A DNA stretch of 64,000 bases from Stappia taiwanensis. GTDB lineage: Bacteria; Pseudomonadota; Alphaproteobacteria; Rhizobiales; Stappiaceae. The notes below the pieces were generated by a model. The model made no database searches, was not told the DNA's origin, and saw nothing but the letters and a program-made list of their open reading frames with translations. Where the stretch lies: positions 62,001 to 126,000 of the forward strand of contig NZ_BMCR01000007.1 in NCBI RefSeq assembly GCF_014635285.1. The letters run 5' to 3'. The position numbers and the translations under genes were made by a program. Positions 10,112-20,556 of this stretch are shown piece by piece (positions within the stretch are counted from its first letter, which is position 1; every line of letters starts with the position of its first letter).

Positions 10112-10502
10112 GCTTGCCCGTTGTCGCCTTGCGTGCCGCGCTCTTGACCGGAAGGCCGAGTTCCGCCCGCTGGGCGCGGGTCAGCTTGCCGGCGATGATC
10201 TCATGCGCGGCGGTGATATGCGCGCGGATATCCTCATCATCCAGCGCCTCGCCGGTCTCCACCAGCACCCATTTCGCCCGGGCCAGATAGGGCGCGGGCG
10301 AAATCCCCGGCAGGTCGGTGAGGATCCGGTAGCTGAGGTCGCTGCATTTGAAGCTGATCCGGTCCGCTTCCCCGGCGCGCCAGCGGGAGCAGATGGCGAA
10401 GATCTTGCCGCCGACCTTCCACACCGAGGCCCCGCCCCACTGGATCACATGGGTGGCTCCGGTGAGGGTCTGGCAGAAGGCGTCGAATTCGGCTCGGGTC
10501 AC
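10083..10502 (-). CDS. MmcQ/YjbR-family protein
   Basis: A 139-residue protein of the MmcQ/YjbR family (DNA-binding-like CyaY fold): MTRAEFDAFCQTLTGATHVIQWGGASVWKV at the start, then KIFAICSRW and the typical ARAKWVLVET segment. The last part is basic (KSAARKATTGKPSRAA). The biochemical role of the family is unclear. It runs against mdeR and overlaps its end by 29 bases. Confidence 0.75.
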   Translation of the reverse strand: MTRAEFDAFCQTLTGATHVIQWGGASVWKVGGKIFAICSRWRAGEADRISFKCSDLSYRILTDLPGISPAPYLARAKWVLVETGEALDDEDIRAHITAAHEIIAGKLTRAQRAELGLPVKSAARKATTGKPSRAAPDCA

Positions 10503-10657
10503 GGCAAGACTCTTTCGGGACGGGCAGCGGATCGGCTATGCCAGAGGGGCAAGGCCCGCTGGTTGCGGATGGAGCGGGCAATATATCACCCTCCACCGGG
10601 ATGGGGCGAGGGGCACGGTTGTCCCCGGTCCCGTCGTCTCCCCATGAAAGGTGCACC

Positions 10658-11239
10658 ATGCAGGACGTTCGCATTCTGGTCATGTCCGGCTCGATCCGGG
10701 CCGGTTCACTGAACACCCGGCTTGCCGGGCTGGTTGCCAAATCTCTGGCGCTGGCCGATGCCGAGGTCACCCGGGTCTCGCTGGCCGACTATCCGATGCC
10801 GATCTACGATGGCGATCTGGAGCGGGAAAAGGGCGTGCCGGACAGCGCGCGGCGGCTGAAGGCCTTGATGCACAAGCACAATGGGGTCTTCATCGCCAGC
10901 CCGGAGTATAACACCGCCGTCACCCCGCTCTTGAAGAACACGATCGACTGGGTGTCGCGCCGGTCGGACGAGGGCGAAGTGCCGGGCTCCGTGTTCAAGG
11001 ACCGGGTGTTCGCGCTCGGCGCCGCCTCCCCCGGCCAGTTCGGTGGCATGCGCGGCCTGATGGGCTTGCGGACGATCCTGGAGGTCGGTCTTGGCGCGCT
11101 GGTGATTCCCGATATGGCGGTGGTGCCATCGGCGGCGCATGCCTTCGATGAGCGCGGCGAGTTGAAGAACGAGCGCTCCGCCGAGCTGTTGCAGGTGATG
11201 GTGCGCCGCCTGATTGAAGAGGTTCGGCTGCGGCGATGA
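10658..11239 (+). CDS. NAD(P)H-dependent FMN reductase
   Basis: A 193-residue flavodoxin-fold reductase. The FMN phosphate loop is GSIRAGSLNTRLA near residues 10-22, and the SPEYNTAVTPLLKNTIDW motif contacts the isoalloxazine ring. Members reduce FMN, quinones, chromate or azo dyes with NAD(P)H; the natural substrate is not evident. The ATG at 10658 has GAAAGG upstream at 10646-10651. A longer in-frame extension exists but lacks family similarity. The gene stands alone between convergent yjbR and the hslVU operon. Confidence 0.85.
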   Translation: MQDVRILVMSGSIRAGSLNTRLAGLVAKSLALADAEVTRVSLADYPMPIYDGDLEREKGVPDSARRLKALMHKHNGVFIASPEYNTAVTPLLKNTIDWVSRRSDEGEVPGSVFKDRVFALGAASPGQFGGMRGLMGLRTILEVGLGALVIPDMAVVPSAAHAFDERGELKNERSAELLQVMVRRLIEEVRLRR

Positions 11240-11249
11240 CGCGCGCCCT

Positions 11250-11281
11250 GTTGGCAATCCACCGTCAACCGCCTACATAGG
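11250..11281 (+). promoter_or_regulatory. Weak sigma-32-like promoter of hslVU
   Basis: GTTG at 11250-11253 and CCTACATAGG at 11272-11281 are separated by 18 bases. This resembles CTTG-N18-CYTATNTNNG with one mismatch in each element. hslVU is heat-induced in proteobacteria, so the position is plausible. Confidence 0.4.
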
Positions 11282-11358
11282 CGAGACCCGCCGCACGCGG
11301 CCGTTCCTATGCTGGGGGCCAGGCGGCGGACACGAAATGACAGATGTTGAGAGGCGGA

Positions 11359-11919
11359 ATGAGCGCGCAGAACGATCCGACCGGCTGGCATGGAACGACG
11401 ATCCTCGGTGTTCGTAAGGGCGGACGTGTGGTGATCGCCGGCGACGGCCAGGTCTCCCTCGGTCAGACGGTGATCAAGAACACCGCCCGCAAGGTCCGCC
11501 CGCTCGCCAAGGGCGATGTCATCGGCGGCTTCGCAGGGGCGACCGCCGATGCCTTTACCCTGTTCGAACGGCTCGAGGCCAAGCTGGAGCAGTATCCGGA
11601 TCAGTTGATGCGCGCCTGTGTCGAACTGGCCAAGGAATGGCGCACCGACCGCTATCTGCGCCGGCTGGAGGCGATGATGCTGGTGGCCGACCGTTCGGTC
11701 TCATTGGTCCTGACCGGAACCGGTGACGTGCTGGAGCCGGAAGGCGGGGTGATGGCCATCGGCTCCGGCGGCAACTACGCGCTGGCCGCCGCCCGGGCGA
11801 TGATCGACAGCGACCTCGACGCCGAGGCGGTGGCGCGCAAGGCAATGGCCATCGCCGCCGATATCTGCGTCTACACCAATGGCAACCTGACAGTGGAAAC
11901 GCTGGAGTGCGACGACTGA
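11359..11919 (+). CDS. hslV: ATP-dependent protease proteolytic subunit HslV (ClpQ)
   Basis: A 186-residue HslV. The mature enzyme should start at the threonine after [12 protein letters not shown] ([20 protein letters not shown]), leaving a 12-residue propeptide; Thr is the catalytic nucleophile. The ATG at 11359 has GAGAGGCGG directly upstream and gives the family's usual length. HslV forms a double-hexamer peptidase chamber in the cytoplasm, opened by HslU, whose gene follows after 66 bases. Both are expected to be heat-shock induced. Confidence 0.97.
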   Translation: MSAQNDPTGWHGTTILGVRKGGRVVIAGDGQVSLGQTVIKNTARKVRPLAKGDVIGGFAGATADAFTLFERLEAKLEQYPDQLMRACVELAKEWRTDRYLRRLEAMMLVADRSVSLVLTGTGDVLEPEGGVMAIGSGGNYALAAARAMIDSDLDAEAVARKAMAIAADICVYTNGNLTVETLECDD

Positions 11920-11985
11920 CCGCCGGTCGGCCGCATAGCATCCGTTTTCGATTTCTGATCCCGTCAACCGAGGGGCCAACTTTCC

Positions 11986-13290
11986 ATGACCAATCTGTCT
12001 CCGCGCGAGATTGTCTCTGAACTCGACCGCCACATCATCGGTCAGAAGGATGCCAAGCGCGCGGTCGCCATCGCCCTGCGCAATCGCTGGCGCCGGCAGC
12101 AGCTCGACGAGAGCCTGCGCGAGGAGGTGATGCCGAAGAACATCCTGATGATCGGCCCGACCGGCGTCGGCAAGACGGAGATTTCCCGCCGTCTCGCCAA
12201 GCTCGCCAATGCGCCCTTCGTCAAGGTCGAGGCGACCAAGTTCACCGAGGTGGGCTATGTCGGCCGGGATGTGGAACAGATCGTGCGCGATCTGGTCGAG
12301 GCCGGGATCCTGCTGGTGCGCACCGCCAAGCGCAAGTCGGTCGAGGCCAAGGCCCATCTTCAGGCCGAAGAGCGCGTGCTGGAAGCGCTGGTGGGCAAGA
12401 GCGCCAGCCCCTCCACCAAGGAGAGCTTTCGCAAGAAGCTGCGCGAGGGCGACCTGGACGACAAGGAAATCGACATCGAGGTGCGGGCGCAGCCGCAGAT
12501 GCCCAGCTTCGACATGCCGGGCATGCCCGGTGGCAGCATCGGCGTGATGAACCTGTCCGACATGCTCGGCAAGGCGCTGGGCGGGGCCACCAAGACCCGC
12601 CGCACCACCGTGCGCGACAGCTACCAGATCCTGATCGAACAGGAGGCTGACAGCCTGCTGGACGAGGACAAGGTGGTGGAAGAGGCGATCCATCTGGTGG
12701 AAAACGCCGGCATCGTCTTTCTCGACGAGATCGACAAGATCTGCGTGCGGTCCGAGCGTCAGGGCGGGGACGTGTCGCGCGAGGGTGTGCAGCGCGATCT
12801 GCTGCCGCTGATCGAGGGCACGGTGGTCTCCACCAAGCACGGTCCGGTCAACACCGACCACATCCTGTTCATCGCCTCCGGCGCCTTCCATGTCGCCAAG
12901 CCTTCGGATCTTCTGCCCGAGCTTCAAGGGCGTCTGCCGATCCGGGTTGAGCTGAAGGCGCTGACCAAGGACGACTTCCGGGCGATCCTCACCGACACCG
13001 AGGCCAGCCTGATCAAGCAGTATGTCGCTCTGTTGGGAACCGAGGACGTCACCCTCGAATTCACCGACGATGCCATCGATGAAATTGCCTCGATTGCCGT
13101 CGATCTCAACGCGACCATCGAGAACATCGGTGCGCGCCGACTGCAGACGGTGATGGAGCGGGTGCTGGACGAGGTGTCCTTCTCGGCGCCGGACATGTTC
13201 AACGAAACGCGGGTCATCGACGCGGAGTATGTGCGCAAGAACATTGGCGAGTTGGCGAAGAACGTCGACCTGTCGCGCTTCATTCTGTAA
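11986..13290 (+). CDS. hslU: HslU (ClpY) ATPase subunit
   Basis: A 434-residue AAA+ unfoldase. Walker A is GPTGVGKT at residues 57-64, Walker B is FLDEID at 245-250, and an inserted I-domain lies at about 110-225. The C-terminus ends in LSRFIL, the tail that HslU inserts into HslV to activate it. It unfolds substrates and feeds them into HslV, encoded just upstream in the same operon. Length is normal for the family. Confidence 0.97.
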   Translation: MTNLSPREIVSELDRHIIGQKDAKRAVAIALRNRWRRQQLDESLREEVMPKNILMIGPTGVGKTEISRRLAKLANAPFVKVEATKFTEVGYVGRDVEQIVRDLVEAGILLVRTAKRKSVEAKAHLQAEERVLEALVGKSASPSTKESFRKKLREGDLDDKEIDIEVRAQPQMPSFDMPGMPGGSIGVMNLSDMLGKALGGATKTRRTTVRDSYQILIEQEADSLLDEDKVVEEAIHLVENAGIVFLDEIDKICVRSERQGGDVSREGVQRDLLPLIEGTVVSTKHGPVNTDHILFIASGAFHVAKPSDLLPELQGRLPIRVELKALTKDDFRAILTDTEASLIKQYVALLGTEDVTLEFTDDAIDEIASIAVDLNATIENIGARRLQTVMERVLDEVSFSAPDMFNETRVIDAEYVRKNIGELAKNVDLSRFIL

Positions 13291-13362
13291 CCCGATGCGC
13301 CGCGCGGACACTGCGGCGCCTTGCCGCTTGCCGGCCGGCCAAGCCGATGGCAGCATGTGATC

Positions 13363-13857
13363 ATGGTCGCTATACGAAAAAGTTTCGAGGTCGGGCATCG
13401 ACGGAAATTCCTGGTCGTCGTCGATGAGACGGCGGAATGCGATCGGGCCATCGTCTATGCCGCCAAGCGGGCGGAGCGCACCAATGGTGTGGTTATCATG
13501 CTCTATGTCATTGCCCCCGGCGATTTCCAGCATTGGCTGGGGGTGGAGAACATCATGCGGGCGGAAGCGCGCGAGGACGCGGACAATTGCCTGGCGCGCG
13601 CCGCCGACCGGGTACGCTCGGTCGCCCGCACCGATCCCGAACTGGTGGTGCGGGAAGGAAACCGCGCCGAGGAGATCGTCAACCTGATCGAGGAAGACGC
13701 CGACATCGCCATCCTGGTGCTGGCGGCGGGAAACAGCACGGAAGGCCCGGGGCCGCTGGTCACCGCGATTGCCGGCAAGGCTGCCGCCAGTTTTCCCATC
13801 CCGGTGACCATCGTCCCCGGAACGCTCGATGACGAGGCAATCGCGGCGCTGGCCTGA
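13363..13857 (+). CDS. UspA-family universal stress protein
   Basis: A 164-residue single-domain Usp: the first strand is RRKFLVVVDETAECDRAIVYAAKRA, and the C-terminal segment is ILVLAAGNSTEGPGPLV. Such proteins bind ATP or other ligands and accumulate under stress; the specific role is unknown. The ATG at 13363 is chosen because upstream sequence lacks similarity. It follows hslU at 72 bases and may be part of the same stress operon. Confidence 0.8.
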   Translation: MVAIRKSFEVGHRRKFLVVVDETAECDRAIVYAAKRAERTNGVVIMLYVIAPGDFQHWLGVENIMRAEAREDADNCLARAADRVRSVARTDPELVVREGNRAEEIVNLIEEDADIAILVLAAGNSTEGPGPLVTAIAGKAAASFPIPVTIVPGTLDDEAIAALA

Positions 13858-13993
13858 CCGGGCAGTGGCCGTCGCTACTCTGGAACAATTCCAATCTGGT
13901 GCAGGCCGCCTCCTGCCTGTATACTGGGGTCAACACCGATCGCGGGCCGGGACCATGCAAGGTTGCCCGCCGCGCGACAAGAGGACAAGAGTG

Positions 13994-14548
13994 ATGTTCA
14001 TTCAGACCGAGGCAACGCCGAACCCCGCGACCCTCAAGTTCCTGCCCGGCCGGATTGTGCTGCCGGAAGGCACCATGGATTTTCGCAAGAGCGAGGATGC
14101 GGCGGCTTCGCCGCTGGCGGAGAAATTGTTTGAGGTCGAGGGGGTCGAGGGGATCTTCTTCGGTCACGACTTCATCTCCGTGACCAAAGGCGATGCCGAC
14201 TGGCAGCATATCAAGCCGGCGATTCTCGGTGCCATCATGGAGCATTTCATGTCTGGCGCGCCGGTGACCCGGATGGACACCGAGGCGGCGGGCGATGAGG
14301 AGTTCTTCGAGGCCGATGACGCCGAAACGGTCGAGACCATCAAGGAGCTGATCGAGACCCGGGTGCGCCCGGCGGTGGCTCAGGACGGTGGCGACATCAC
14401 CTTCCGGGGCTTCCGCGACGGTGTCGTCTATCTGTCCATGCGCGGTGCCTGCTCCGGTTGCCCGTCTTCGACGGCAACCCTGAAGCATGGCATCCAGAAC
14501 CTGTTGCGTCATTTCGTCCCCGAAGTGGAGGAAGTGCGCGCGCTCTGA
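13994..14548 (+). CDS. Nfu-type iron-sulfur cluster carrier
   Basis: A 184-residue protein with an N-terminal Nfu_N domain (MFIQTEATPNPATLKFLPG) and a C-terminal NifU-like domain with the cluster-binding CxxC at C153 and C156 (GACSGCPSS). Nfu proteins accept Fe-S clusters from a scaffold and pass them to client enzymes. The two-domain form is the one typical of alphaproteobacteria and mitochondria. A GTG one codon upstream is an equally possible start. A hairpin follows at 14573-14595. Confidence 0.9.
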   Translation: MFIQTEATPNPATLKFLPGRIVLPEGTMDFRKSEDAAASPLAEKLFEVEGVEGIFFGHDFISVTKGDADWQHIKPAILGAIMEHFMSGAPVTRMDTEAAGDEEFFEADDAETVETIKELIETRVRPAVAQDGGDITFRGFRDGVVYLSMRGACSGCPSSTATLKHGIQNLLRHFVPEVEEVRAL

Positions 14549-14572
14549 CGCGGCATCGCCAGAAACAGGGAC

Positions 14573-14598
14573 CGGCCCGGTCATCGACCGGGCCGTTT
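14573..14598 (+). terminator. Terminator after the nfu gene
   Basis: CGGCCCGGTC at 14573-14582 pairs perfectly with GACCGGGCCG at 14586-14595, with a three-base loop ATC and a short TTT tail. Confidence 0.6.
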
Positions 14599-14712
14599 CG
14601 CGTGGCGGAGGCAGATGCTGGCTCCGCCGCCCGGGTGCTTGCTTCGCTCCGGTCCGGCTGTTAGCCGAAAGGGCAAGTCGACCTTTCTTCTCCCGCACGG
14701 TTTAGTCTCTTC

Positions 14713-15402
14713 ATGCGCCTGCTTGCCATTGATACTGCCCTTGAGGCCTGCTCGGTCGCCGTTCTTGACGGAGAGGGGGAGGGCGCGCGCCTGACCGCTG
14801 CCAGCGAATTGCTGAAACGCGGCCATGCGGAGCGGCTGATGGACATGATCGGCGAGGTGATGGCCGAGGCGGGGCTGGCTTTTTCCGAGCTTGACCGGAT
14901 TGCCGTCACCATCGGGCCGGGGAGCTTCACCGGATTGCGGGTCGGCCTGTCCGCCGCGCGCGGGCTGGCGCTGGTGATCGGCAGGCCGGCGGTGGGCATC
15001 TCCACGCTGGAGGCGATTGCCGAGGCTGCGCGCCGGACCGGAGCGGAGGCTGCGGCGGACGCTTCGATCTGCGCCGTCATCGATGCGCGCGGGCCGGATG
15101 TCTATGCCCAGAGCTTTTCCGCCGATGGCTCGGCCCTGACCCCGCCGCGGGTGGTGGGGGTGGAGGAACTCGCCGCCGAATTGCCTGCCGGAACCCTGCT
15201 TGCCGGCAGCGGCGCCGATAAGCTGGCGGCGGCGATCACCGGTCCGGCGCCGGTGATCCTGGATCGGGCCGGGTTCCCCGAGATCGGCGCGGTGGCCCGT
15301 CTTGGTGCCCGGGCGGAAAGCGCGGAGAATGCGCCGGAGCCGCTTTACCTGCGCCCGCCCGACGCCAAGCCGGCGGTGCGCGCTCCGGGGCTTTTGGCAT
15401 GA
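14713..15402 (+). CDS. tsaB: tRNA threonylcarbamoyladenosine biosynthesis protein TsaB
   Basis: A 229-residue ASKHA-fold protein: MRLLAIDTALEACSVAVLD at the N-terminus and IAVTIGPGSFTGLRVGLS in the family core. TsaB partners TsaD and TsaE in making t6A37 in ANN-decoding tRNAs. It overlaps rimI by four bases (ATGA), so the two are translationally coupled, as in many bacteria. Confidence 0.93.
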   Translation: MRLLAIDTALEACSVAVLDGEGEGARLTAASELLKRGHAERLMDMIGEVMAEAGLAFSELDRIAVTIGPGSFTGLRVGLSAARGLALVIGRPAVGISTLEAIAEAARRTGAEAAADASICAVIDARGPDVYAQSFSADGSALTPPRVVGVEELAAELPAGTLLAGSGADKLAAAITGPAPVILDRAGFPEIGAVARLGARAESAENAPEPLYLRPPDAKPAVRAPGLLA

Positions 15403-15887
15403 CCTTCTGGTGGTTCTGGGCACCGCCCCCGGTGGTGGAGGAGGCGACGGCGGAAGATCTCGACCGGCTCGCCGAGATCCATGCCCGTTCCTTCGACGGT
15501 GTATGGAGCAGTGAGGAACTGGCGGCGCTGCGGGCGCAGACCGGGGTGGTGATTCTGCTGGCTCGCCGCGCCAATGCCCTCGGCAGCCGCAATCCGCTGG
15601 GCTTCGTGATCCTGCGCGCCGTGGCCGACGAGGCAGAGATCCTGACCCTGGCGGTCGATCCGCGCCAGCGCGGCCGGGGCATTGGGGTGCAGCTGATGCG
15701 CGCGGCCATGAGCCGGCTTTACGCGGAGCGCACGAAGATGCTGTTCCTGGAAGTCGATGAGGCCAACGAGCCCGCATTGCGGCTCTATCGCGGGCTCGGG
15801 TTTCGCAAGGTCGGCGAGCGGCGCGGTTACTATCAGGCCGGGGATGGCGGCGGCGGTGCGCTTGTCATGCGCGCCGATCTGGCGTAA
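15399..15887 (+). CDS. rimI: RimI-like N-acetyltransferase
   Basis: A 162-residue GNAT protein. The acetyl-CoA motif is LAVDPRQRGRGIGVQLM, and the C-terminal LYRGLGFRKVGERRGYY is the typical RimI ending. RimI acetylates the N-terminus of ribosomal protein S18. The call rests on motif plus the tsaB-rimI coupling; the N-terminus is a little divergent. Confidence 0.88.
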   Translation: MTFWWFWAPPPVVEEATAEDLDRLAEIHARSFDGVWSSEELAALRAQTGVVILLARRANALGSRNPLGFVILRAVADEAEILTLAVDPRQRGRGIGVQLMRAAMSRLYAERTKMLFLEVDEANEPALRLYRGLGFRKVGERRGYYQAGDGGGGALVMRADLA

Positions 15888-15956
15888 TCGGCCGCCTATC
15901 AGGCATTAGGGGCCAGACCCTAGCGCGGCTCGCTTCGCAAGGAGGGACAAGGCGAA

Positions 15957-16436
15957 ATGACCCAACACGACAGCCCCCAGTCGCTGGAGGACATCTGCGT
16001 CGCGAAGGGCATGCGCATGACCGAGCAGCGGCGCATCATCGCCCGGGTGATCGAGGGGGCCAGCGACCATCCCGATGTGGAAGAGCTCTACCGCCGCGCG
16101 GTGGAGAACGATCCGCGTATCTCCATTTCCACCGTCTACCGAACGGTCAAGCTGTTCGAGGATGCGGGCATCATCGAGCGCCACGATTTCCGCGACGGGC
16201 GCGCCCGTTACGAAACCGTGCCGGAAGAGCATCACGACCACCTGATTGACCTGAAGAGCGGCCGGGTGATCGAATTCCGCAACGAGGAAATCGAGCAGTT
16301 GCAGGAGGCGATCGCCCGCAAGCTCGGATACCGGCTGGTCGACCATCGACTGGAACTCTATGGCATTCCGCTCGGCGGACAGCCCGTGGATACGGACAGC
16401 GAGCCCTGTGCGGACACTGACGGGGAGGCCGGCTAG
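15957..16436 (+). CDS. Fur-family metalloregulator, probably Mur-like
   Basis: A 159-residue Fur protein. The winged-helix DNA-binding domain (about 10-85) includes ISISTVYRTVKLFEDAGII, and the metal-site HHDH lies at residues 92-95. The structural zinc CxxC of E. coli Fur is replaced by D98 and S101 (LIDLKSG). That replacement is usual for rhizobial Fur proteins that work as manganese-responsive Mur. A position between rimI and olsA fits. Function as Mur rather than iron Fur is inference. The next gene begins 3 bases after its stop. Confidence 0.88.
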   Translation: MTQHDSPQSLEDICVAKGMRMTEQRRIIARVIEGASDHPDVEELYRRAVENDPRISISTVYRTVKLFEDAGIIERHDFRDGRARYETVPEEHHDHLIDLKSGRVIEFRNEEIEQLQEAIARKLGYRLVDHRLELYGIPLGGQPVDTDSEPCADTDGEAG

Positions 16437-16438
16437 GC

Positions 16439-17251
16439 ATGTCCCGCGCCCGGGCCGCGATCGTTCTTCTGGCCCTGACGGCGGTGACCCTGCCGCTCAT
16501 TCCGCTGCAGTGGCTGGCCCTGCGCGGCAAGGGCAACCTGAAGCGCCGCCTGCCGGTGGTCTGGCATCGGATCGCCTGCCGCATGGTCGGCATCAAGGTG
16601 CATGAGGTGGGCCGGCCCGCGGCCGAGCGGCCGCTGCTGATCACCGCAAATCATGCCTCCTGGATCGACATCACCGTGCTCGGGAGCCGCACGCCCCTGT
16701 CCTTCATCGCCAAGACCGAGGTGGCAAACTGGCCGGTGTTCGGCCTTTTCGCCAAGCTGCAGCGTTCGGTGTTCGTCGACCGGCAGCGGCGCAGCGCCAC
16801 CGCCCGCACCGCCGAGGAGATCGGCACGCGCATGGCCTCCGGCGATGCGATGGTGCTGTTCGCCGAAGGCACCTCCAACAGCGGCAACTACGTGTTGCCG
16901 TTCCGCTCCGCGCTGATCGGCGCGGCGCGTCACGCGGTCGCCGGCGAGGAGGGCGAGGTCTGGATCCAGCCGCTGGCGATCGCCTATACCGGCCTGCACG
17001 GCCTGCCGATGGGGCGCCAGTTCCGCCCGCATGTGGCCTGGTATGGCGACATGGAGATGGTGCCGCACTTCATGGAAGTGGTGAAGCAGGGGGCGATCGA
17101 CGTCTGGGTCGTCTGGGGCGAACCGGTGAAGGTGCCCGCCGATGCCGACCGCAAGGCGCTGACCCGGCAGCTGGAGGAGACGGTGCGCGCCTTGTCCGCC
17201 GAAGCGCTGGCGGGACGGGCGGCGGCATCCGCGCTATTCTCAAACCGGTGA
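16439..17251 (+). CDS. 1-acyl-glycerol-phosphate-type acyltransferase, probable OlsA
   Basis: A 270-residue PlsC-family enzyme with an N-terminal hydrophobic helix (residues 8-28). The HX4D catalytic motif is NHASWID (H72, D77), and FAEGTSN (E143-T145) is the acceptor-binding motif. In Sinorhizobium meliloti, the acyltransferase at this place before miaB-phoH-ybeY is, as I recall, OlsA, which acylates lyso-ornithine lipid. The alternative is ordinary lysophosphatidate acyltransferase (PlsC). OlsB is not in the window. Confidence 0.85.
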   Translation: MSRARAAIVLLALTAVTLPLIPLQWLALRGKGNLKRRLPVVWHRIACRMVGIKVHEVGRPAAERPLLITANHASWIDITVLGSRTPLSFIAKTEVANWPVFGLFAKLQRSVFVDRQRRSATARTAEEIGTRMASGDAMVLFAEGTSNSGNYVLPFRSALIGAARHAVAGEEGEVWIQPLAIAYTGLHGLPMGRQFRPHVAWYGDMEMVPHFMEVVKQGAIDVWVVWGEPVKVPADADRKALTRQLEETVRALSAEALAGRAAASALFSNR

Positions 17252-17332
17252 AAAACCGTTAAAGCAATCGCGATCCGGCCCGTGACGGCCGGCGGACGGC
17301 ATCAGGCGCCGTCGGCGAGATCCGAGGAATTC

Positions 17333-18778
<1,446 letters not shown>

Positions 18779-18913
18779 CATGGCGCGCCGACCGGCGTGG
18801 CTCCGCTGCGGCGGAACTGCGGTGTCTGACAATCTGGTGCCCGCCCGGTGGTGGGGCCAGCAACCACGGTGCCGGCGAGGGGCGCCAGGAGAGGCGATGC
18901 CAGGAGAATCCGT

Positions 18914-20011
18914 TTGACGGGTGACAGCCGGACCCAGCCGCGAGGAGGGCGCCGCGCGGCGGTCCCCGCCTCGGACATGACCCATGTGGTTCTGGCCTTC
19001 GATGACAATCGCCTGGTCGGCGATCTGTTCGGCCAGTTCGACCAGAACCTTGCCCTGATCGAGCAGCGGCTGTCCGTCGATGCAGTGGCGCGTGGCAATC
19101 AGGTGATCATCAAGGGGCCGCATTCGGCCTGCGAACAGGCGCGGCGGGCGCTGGAGGCGCTGTATATCCGCCTGCAGCAGGGGCATGAGCTTCACCCGGG
19201 CGATGTGGAAGGGGCGCTGCGCATGGCGGTGGCCGAAGAGGCGCAACTCGACCTGCCGACCATCGAGCCGAAATCCCATTTGGCCTTCGCCCAGATTTCC
19301 ACCCGCCGCAAGACGGTGCTGGCGCGCACGCCCGCGCAGGATGCCTATATCCGGGCGATGGACCGCTCGGACCTGACCTTCGGCACCGGCCCGGCCGGCA
19401 CCGGCAAGACCTTTCTCGCGGTTGCCTATGCGGCGGCGCTGCTGGAGCGCGGCGACGTCACCCGGCTGATCCTGTCGCGTCCGGCGGTGGAGGCGGGCGA
19501 GCGGCTCGGCTTCCTGCCCGGCGACATGAAGGAGAAGGTCGATCCCTACCTGCGTCCGCTCTATGACGCGCTTTACGAGATGATGCCGGCGGAGAAGGTC
19601 GATCGCGGCCTGCAATCGGGCATGATCGAGGTGGCGCCGCTCGCCTTCATGCGCGGACGAACCCTCTCCAATGCGGTGGTGATCCTCGATGAGGCGCAGA
19701 ACACCACCACCATGCAGATGAAGATGTTCCTGACCCGTCTGGGCGAGAACTCCCGCATGATCGTCACCGGCGATCCGAGCCAGATCGACCTCCCCGCCGG
19801 CCAGCAATCGGGCCTGCGCGAGGCGCTGGCCCTGTTGCAGGAGGTGGAGGGGGTCGCCCATGTGGCCTTCACCGAGGTCGATGTGGTGCGGCACGAACTG
19901 GTGGCGCGCATCGTCAAGGCCTATGACGATGCCGCGCGCGAAGCTTCGCAGGAGCGCGAGGCGCTAGCGGCAACTGCGCCCGGGCGCGCCAAGGCGGACC
20001 GGGTCCGATGA
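18914..20011 (+). CDS. PhoH-like ATPase
   Basis: A 365-residue P-loop protein with an N-terminal KH-like segment and Walker A GTGPAGTGKT at residues 157-166. The Walker B region is VVILDEAQNTT, and the TGDPSQIDLP motif is present. I take the TTG at 18914 as the start because AGGAG lies at 18902-18906, exactly 7 bases upstream, and because the resulting N-terminus has the length usual for rhizobial PhoH. An ATG at 18977 is the alternative. PhoH with YbeY is linked to RNA metabolism. Its stop overlaps the ybeY start by four bases (ATGA). Confidence 0.9.
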   Translation: MTGDSRTQPRGGRRAAVPASDMTHVVLAFDDNRLVGDLFGQFDQNLALIEQRLSVDAVARGNQVIIKGPHSACEQARRALEALYIRLQQGHELHPGDVEGALRMAVAEEAQLDLPTIEPKSHLAFAQISTRRKTVLARTPAQDAYIRAMDRSDLTFGTGPAGTGKTFLAVAYAAALLERGDVTRLILSRPAVEAGERLGFLPGDMKEKVDPYLRPLYDALYEMMPAEKVDRGLQSGMIEVAPLAFMRGRTLSNAVVILDEAQNTTTMQMKMFLTRLGENSRMIVTGDPSQIDLPAGQQSGLREALALLQEVEGVAHVAFTEVDVVRHELVARIVKAYDDAAREASQEREALAATAPGRAKADRVR

Positions 20012-20538
20012 GCGACACGGTGACCCGGCCCGAACTCGATCTGTCGATCGAGGCGGGCAACTGGCCCGGCGAGACGGAGCTGCACGAGCTGGTCGAGCGG
20101 GTGGTGGGCATGGCCTGCGATCATCTCGATCTGGAGCTTGTGCCGGGAACGGAGCTGTCGCTGGTGTTTACCGACGACGCCCATGTACGCGAATTGAACG
20201 GCGAATGGCGCGGCAAGGACACCGCGACCAACGTCCTGTCTTTCCCCGGCGGCGACGAGACCGAGCCGCCGTTCGGGCCCCTGCTCGGCGATCTGGTGTT
20301 TGCCGAGGAGACGGTCACCCGCGAGGCGGGGGATCTGGAAATTGCATTTTCCGATCATCTTTCTCATCTTGTCGTTCACGGTTTTCTTCACCTTCTGGGC
20401 TACGATCACCAAATGGAGGACGAGGCCGAGGAGATGGAGGAGACCGAGCGTCGGATTCTGTCGCAGCTCGGGATTGCGGACCCCTATCGGGAGCCGCCCT
20501 TGACCAATGGCAATACGGAGAGCAACACGCCCGTCTGA
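20008..20538 (+). CDS. ybeY: Endoribonuclease YbeY
   Basis: A 176-residue zinc hydrolase. The family signature HGFLHLLGYDH supplies the metal ligands H124, H128 and H134. YbeY acts in 16S rRNA 3'-end maturation and ribosome quality control. It overlaps phoH by four bases, which points to coupled translation. Confidence 0.95.
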   Translation: MSDTVTRPELDLSIEAGNWPGETELHELVERVVGMACDHLDLELVPGTELSLVFTDDAHVRELNGEWRGKDTATNVLSFPGGDETEPPFGPLLGDLVFAEETVTREAGDLEIAFSDHLSHLVVHGFLHLLGYDHQMEDEAEEMEETERRILSQLGIADPYREPPLTNGNTESNTPV

Positions 20539-20556
20539 GATGGGCGCAAAACAGAT

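Noticed and set aside
15399-15887. Reading the rimI-position gene as a toxin-type GNAT acetyltransferase
   Set aside because: No antitoxin-like partner; overlap with tsaB and the C-terminal FRKVGERRGYY segment fit RimI.
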